Shown one piece after another: positions 59,827-64,000 of a DNA stretch of 64,000 bases; the first letter of the stretch is position 1, and each line of letters starts with the position of its first letter. The stretch is from Metallyticus violacea (Eukaryota; Arthropoda; Insecta; Mantodea; Metallyticidae). The notes under the pieces are model-generated. The model did not search any database and had not been told where the DNA came from. It saw nothing but the letters and a program-made list of their open reading frames with translations. A program made the position numbers and the translations under genes. Location: positions 28,960,501 to 29,024,500 of the forward strand of contig CM060834.1 in NCBI GenBank assembly GCA_030762175.1. Direction: 5' to 3'.

Positions 59827-60990
59827 TACGAGGGGTTTTCAATAAATAATTATCATAATATTTTTACAAGCATATTTTCTTGCGCTATGCGCTAAAATTA
59901 AACTCTGCAAAAGTTGTTAGCTTAATACGTAATTGGCACAAGTTTCATTGTTGTCACTTCCGGTTCCCGCATGTAAGAGGTTTGCAAGTTGAGACATGTT
60001 CAGTACAACGCAACTAGCAATACACTGATGTGAAATTCTACTTTCGTCTCAACAAATCTTCAGCTGAGGTCTAGAGAGAGTTTGTTCTTCCCTACAGTAC
60101 AAATGGAAGATGATTTAAATTTTTTTAAAAAGGAGAGGCAATCAATTGCAAAGGAAGGTGGACCCGACTTTCCTGTTTGCGCTATAACGGAAGAAAACAT
60201 TAATACGGCTGCTATCATTGTGAGAGAAAATTCACTAAGTGCCACCTACACGTAGTTAATTGAAAAGTTGCACATGAGACGTGTATGTGCTCGGTGGGTT
60301 CCAAGACTGTTGATTCCCAAACTGGACGTACGTGTGCAGTTTGCATGCAGTTGAAGGTGATGTTACAGGAAGATGCAGCTTTTCTTTCAAGCATAGGTAA
60401 TCAGTGCTGTTGAAACTGGCTACATAATTTCGAACCTGAGATCAAATAGCAAAGCTCTGTATGGTCAGCAACACCACAAAAAGCAAAAATCGTTATTTCT
60501 GCTGCGAAAGTTGTGGTCATCACAAGTTTTGTAATTGAAGGAAGGGATAATATACCAGCATGTCATAACTGGGCAATACTACAGAGATACCCTGAAAACT
60601 CTGCAAGGTCATATTTCCCGTGCACGGCCACACATCGCAAATGTTGTTGGCAAACATTAATGTTAACTATGTCCCTCCCTAAAACCCACATTTAACCCAT
60701 TGTAACTTTTTTCTTTTCCCCAAAATGAAGAAACACTTTTGTGGGAGGCATTTTCCTTAATCAGAAGTAGGTAGTGAGGGTGCGATTCTGAAGTATATTT
60801 TAAAAAATGGTTTTCAGCATGTCTTTGAAGGCTGGCAGATGCTGGGATAGGTACATTGCATTCAACAGGCACTACTCTGAGACAGAACATAAAAACTTTG
60901 AGGATGAGTAAAGGAATGTTATCAAAAAACAACTATGACTCATTTATCAGTAAACAGTTATTCTTGTGATTTACACGAACTATACAATGT
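59827..60990 (+). mobile_element. mariner element, decayed
   Basis: The left end lies at a TA followed by cgaggggttttcaataaata, in the style of a mariner terminal inverted repeat. The transposase pseudogene occupies 60,010-60,905. The right inverted repeat is at best a degraded match near 60,940-60,980 (catttatcagtaaac). The total length of roughly 1.15 kb is close to that of a complete mariner. Confidence 0.6.
60010..60905 (+). pseudogene. mariner transposase, decayed full length
   Basis: Segments in order across frames: DVKFYFRLNKSSAEV (60,030-60,075), FKKERQSIAKEGGPDFPVCA, ITEENINTAAIIVRENS (60,185-60,235), KLHMRRVCARWVPRLL (60,260-60,310), MQLKVMLQEDAAFLSSIG, WLHNFEPEI (60,418-60,445), QKAKIVISAAKVVVITSF, IEGRDNIPACH, FFLFPKMKKHFCGRHFP (60,700-60,760) and ILKYILKNGFQHVFEGWQML. 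This covers both helix-turn-helix motifs and the DD34D domain. The DET motif that normally precedes WLHNFEPE is replaced (CCWN), and many stops and frameshifts are present, so it is inactive. Confidence 0.85.
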
Positions 60991-60999
60991 ACTCACTAA

Positions 61000-61808
61000 A
61001 ATAAGAGAAGTAACACTAGTGCAAGAATAATTAGAATTCACGAAAAGGAAACATATATTGACAACGTATTCTTTCTAGAACAATTAATAGAAAAGTGGGT
61101 TGAATTCAAACGCACAAGTGTTCAATAAGATTATTCAATTCACTTAAGAGTTACATACAACTTCAGAGGTTAAAAAAAACATTATTTTATTTGTTGCATG
61201 CTAATTTGATACAAACCTGAAACAAGTACAGCTTGTGTTAGCTTTATGTTTGTGAAAGAATGATTTTCAACATTTACAAAATTGGCCGAACTATGCATAA
61301 AAATATTTATTTCGTGATCATAGTCGATGCCTTAAATTTATCCTAGTAGCGTGGTAAATTTGTTAGCAGCGTGATAGGCTTGTTACAAACTGTTCAAGTA
61401 TAGCATACGGAGGACGACTGGCGTATTTCGCGGAATTGCATTCTGATATTTGGGTTTACTATCTCTACTTCCCACCAGATTACTCTGCACAAATAAAGAG
61501 ATGGCGTAATTAAATACAACTTGAGAACAGCTATCATTAATTTTTTAATAAATTCAACAGCTATCAGGTCTGTGTATGCGATGGAAACCCTAATAATTAT
61601 TGCCGAATTTATGTATTGTGAAGTATTTATTATTGACGTTAAAGTTTGTCACCGGATTAGTGATGGTTGACGATTAAGTTAGCACATCCGTTCCTGTGGA
61701 TTAGAGGCCACGCATTATTTTCCGGTTGCACAGAATGTTACGGCTTATAAGTATAGATTTCAAAGTCACTACTGAGAAATCTTAAAAATACTGAAAAGAT
61801 GTTTGCCC

Positions 61809-61878
<70 letters not shown>

Positions 61879-62245
61879 TTGACATTAAAAGTCTAATACA
61901 AATATTGGGTGATCCTTTCTTCATTATTATTTAACGTTGTATTAGGTAAAATACTATCAAGAATAAGTAGCAAATAGAGGTAGTGTTTGTGCAGTGAAAG
62001 TTGCTCTCTAATAATGCTTTATTTTATTTAGTAAGTTTTAGAACTCTTAACGATATTTTTTTTCTCCATCCCCCGTGCCTTCGATTTTCGTGTAACAGGT
62101 ACGAGTGGCATTAATTTTTTTTTCCCCTCCCTCAAATGCAACCTTAAAGTTCAAAGGACAGAATTCGAAAATTTATCCTAACAATCCTTCAAAGTACTCT
62201 GCATCTCAGACGGTACAACCACGTGTCAAACGTACTAGCAAGGTC
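61000..62245. other. Unassigned DNA
   Basis: No gene recognised. Contains the AAT array listed separately and AT-rich DNA; sequence after about 62,100 may include the decayed 3' end of the neighbouring mariner. Confidence 0.4.
61809..61878 (+). repeat. (AAT)n microsatellite
   Basis: About 23 AAT units, nearly perfect. Confidence 0.95.
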
Positions 62246-62249
62246 CTGC

Positions 62250-62990
62250 ACTCGTTTAAATGGTTTCCTAGTTATGCAAGATTTCAATCGAGAAACAACC
62301 AGAAGTCGCATGGTGCAAGGTTATTGCTGTAGAGTGGTTGATCAAGCAACTGGTCTTGGTCCAGTTTTCTAAATTTGCAGCTGTTTGAAGAGACGCATCG
62401 TCATGCAAAAGCAGCAACGTTGAAGTTCCTGTCTTTGGAATCTCTCCCCCCCCCCTTGGCTCTTCAAATAAAGGATTCAAATATAAGTGCCAAGTATTCT
62501 CCATTCATTGTCATTCCTTCTGGCATACAGTCAACCACTAATGGTCCTTCATACTTGAAGAAAACAGTGAACATTCGCTTCCGAGAACGAAAATCTTGTG
62601 GAAGGACAGCTGGTCCGCGGTCATTCTCATTTACCCGCATGTAGTTCCGAACTTATTTGTGATATAATAATAAAACCACCTGCATAAATCTGTCAAGCGT
62701 TTAGGACAGTCTTCTTTTCATTGGTTAGAGAATGCGGAATCCATTTTACACAGATTTTTTGCAGCATTAAATGTTCATGGAGTAGGCAGTCAATGCTGTC
62801 AACTGATACCCGCTTCGATGCTTGGCATTTCAACGTACGATTTTCCTCCACCAAGTTCCTCACTATTTGAATTGTTCTCTCGTTCACAGCTTCCTGAAGC
62901 CTGCCAGAACGAAGGTTGTCTTTCAAAGTCTCTCGCCTTTCTTCAAATGACCGAATTGATCTTGCAATGGTATCAAATGGCACACTTGAT
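62250..62990 (-). pseudogene. mariner transposase, decayed (lineage 3)
   Basis: On the minus strand from 62,983: FDTIARSIRSFEERRETLKD, LRSGRLQEAVNERTIQIVRN, LVEENRTLKC, LLHEHLMLQKICVKWIPHSL and TNEKK. These form the second half of the paired helix-turn-helix and the WVPH-L linker. After a decayed stretch, CMPEG-like and MENTWHLYLN sequence (for MNGEYLA) and TLLLLHDDASLQTAANLENW (for the HDNA-PHTA region) follow. A corrupted HPPYSPDLAP segment lies near 62,300. The first catalytic Asp region (TGDETW) is not recognisable. The C-terminal domain and terminal repeats are lost. Confidence 0.8.
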
Positions 62991-63059
62991 CACCATGAAC
63001 AGCTATCAAGTCCTCGTGAATTTTTTTTTTTTTGCTCTTTCATCTAGCTTAGAGCGCGT

Positions 63060-63650
63060 GAAAATGTAAAATCTAAAGTTTTGGTTTAGAAAGTTTATGA
63101 TTTTTCATCAGCTATTGACACATGTTTGAACTCAACAGACTGTAGGGTAGTAACTTAGCAAGTTTGAAAAGATTCAGGTCGTTCACTATCTCTTTAATTC
63201 TGAGTCGTATTGATTAATCCAACTATCATCACTGTGAAGATATCGTGGACACGTGAGAGCTGGCATTGTTCAGACGAAAACCATTTGCTGGCACCATTTT
63301 ATGCTGGCATGTATTTTATTCTTTTGTGACTTTGTGGGGTCCCCAACGACAACAAAACTTCCTCGCACAAGATATTTGAGCAGGATTTCTGAAACCTGCG
63401 GCGAATAAATGTTTAGAAACAACTCGTATCTCCCTGCAAATCACTCACAGGCTGCTCTTCACTATGGCTTCTACACTAGCGATGTTTTCATCTGTAACTA
63501 TTGTTGCTGGACGTACCGCGTAACTCCTCGTTTTTCAAGTTTGTTCTTTCTTATATAAATTCTGCATATCAGTTATAGACTTTTATACATGAAGGAGCGG
63601 TGTCATGGAATTGTTTTAAGACGTATAATGGTGAAAAACAATCGCATAAA
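63060..63650 (-). pseudogene. mariner transposase N-terminal half (lineage 4)
   Basis: Minus-strand reading: YAEFI, ERTNLKNEELRG (about 63,520-63,570), then RPATIVTDENIASVEAIVKS, CREIRVVSKHLFAAG, CARKFCCRWGPHKVTKE (63,335-63,385), then a decayed KWCQQM segment and HVYDIFTV followed by an INTTQN stretch, corresponding to the first catalytic region (DIVTGDESWIYQYDPE). The sequence then fades. It carries its own helix-turn-helix, so it is a different insertion from the one at 62.25-62.99 kb, lying directly upstream in the same orientation. Stops and frameshifts are present. Confidence 0.75.
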
Positions 63651-63654
63651 AATT

Positions 63655-64000
63655 CTTTCCACTCAACTACTTCTTTGAACACTGCGACAAAAGCTAACAT
63701 TTTGGTATAGCTGCAACAGTGGACAGCTAATTTCCTCTTTTCAGAGCTGCCAACAGGAAATGCATTTTTCATAATTTCTTCAAATTGAAAATTAGATGGC
63801 GACTCGTATTTAAATATGTATACTTGTTTTCAGTTTTATTGTGAACTCTCCGTGCCGCTTAAAAGACAGCTTATATATAAAGGCAGTTTAGAATGTTTCA
63901 GCTTGGCTGTCAATGTAAAGGCAATTATGAACATTGTATTTCTATGCCTGTAACAAAAAGGAGAGAGACAAAGGATACAAAAATAAACGAAAAAAATTAC
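63655..64000. other. Unassigned DNA at window end
   Basis: Possibly the extreme N-terminus of the mariner at 63.06-63.65 kb lies before about 63,770. Otherwise nothing is recognised. Confidence 0.35.

Noticed and set aside
60060..60245. 61-codon minus-strand frame
   Set aside because: It is the antisense shadow of the plus-strand mariner transposase.

Overview
This window looks like intergenic or intronic DNA from a large, AT-rich, repeat-filled animal genome, most likely an insect. I found no intact protein-coding gene, rRNA or functional tRNA that I can support, and no bacterial-style operon. The longest open frames are either low-complexity translations or broken pieces of transposons. 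The insect call rests on the mix of mobile elements: several mariner transposase lineages, a mariner-like transposase with an N-terminal DUF4817-type helix-turn-helix, LINE reverse-transcriptase tails, and tRNA-derived SINEs with internal A and B boxes. A polyneopteran such as a cockroach or termite is a plausible guess from that mix, but the sequence does not prove it.

Layout. 0-11 kb: AT-rich DNA with an imperfect inverted repeat (2.4-2.9 kb), the first copy of a repeat built around four ~143-bp monomers (4.0-5.7 kb), two copies of a ~0.7 kb dispersed repeat (6.5-7.2 and 9.9-10.7 kb) and two SINEs. 12.9-20.2 kb: many tRNA-derived SINEs of different types, one inserted in a LINE tail with a visible 9-bp target duplication (16.3-16.6 kb), a LINE reverse-transcriptase tail (18.3-18.5 kb) and a probable LTR (18.75-19.56 kb). 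21.3-27.5 kb: three more copies or fragments of the ~143-bp-monomer repeat, one flanked by long direct repeats. 26.3-34.8 kb: SINEs, a DUF4817-type transposase fragment and a possible hAT-derived MITE. 38.1-40.05 kb: a dead DUF4817-type transposon with long terminal inverted repeats, abutting the tail of a second copy. 44-48 kb: another DUF4817-type fragment, a local tandem duplication, a perfect-stem hairpin and a LINE fragment. 49.2-50.1 kb: about 0.9 kb of degenerate AGAAT pentanucleotide repeat. 50.5-52.5 kb: a dead hAT transposase and a LINE reverse-transcriptase tail. 53.9-63.7 kb: four dead mariner transposases of different lineages and a LINE C-terminal fragment.

The coding remnants I recognise carry stops, frameshifts, internal deletions or 5' truncations, and the catalytic residues I could check are mutated, so nothing here looks able to move on its own. 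The most interesting structures are the repeat family with four ~143-bp internal monomers around a CGCTCTAGCGGCCGC core, which also carries a position-conserved trinucleotide microsatellite, and the long-inverted-repeat DUF4817 transposon. I did not find a new functional gene system.
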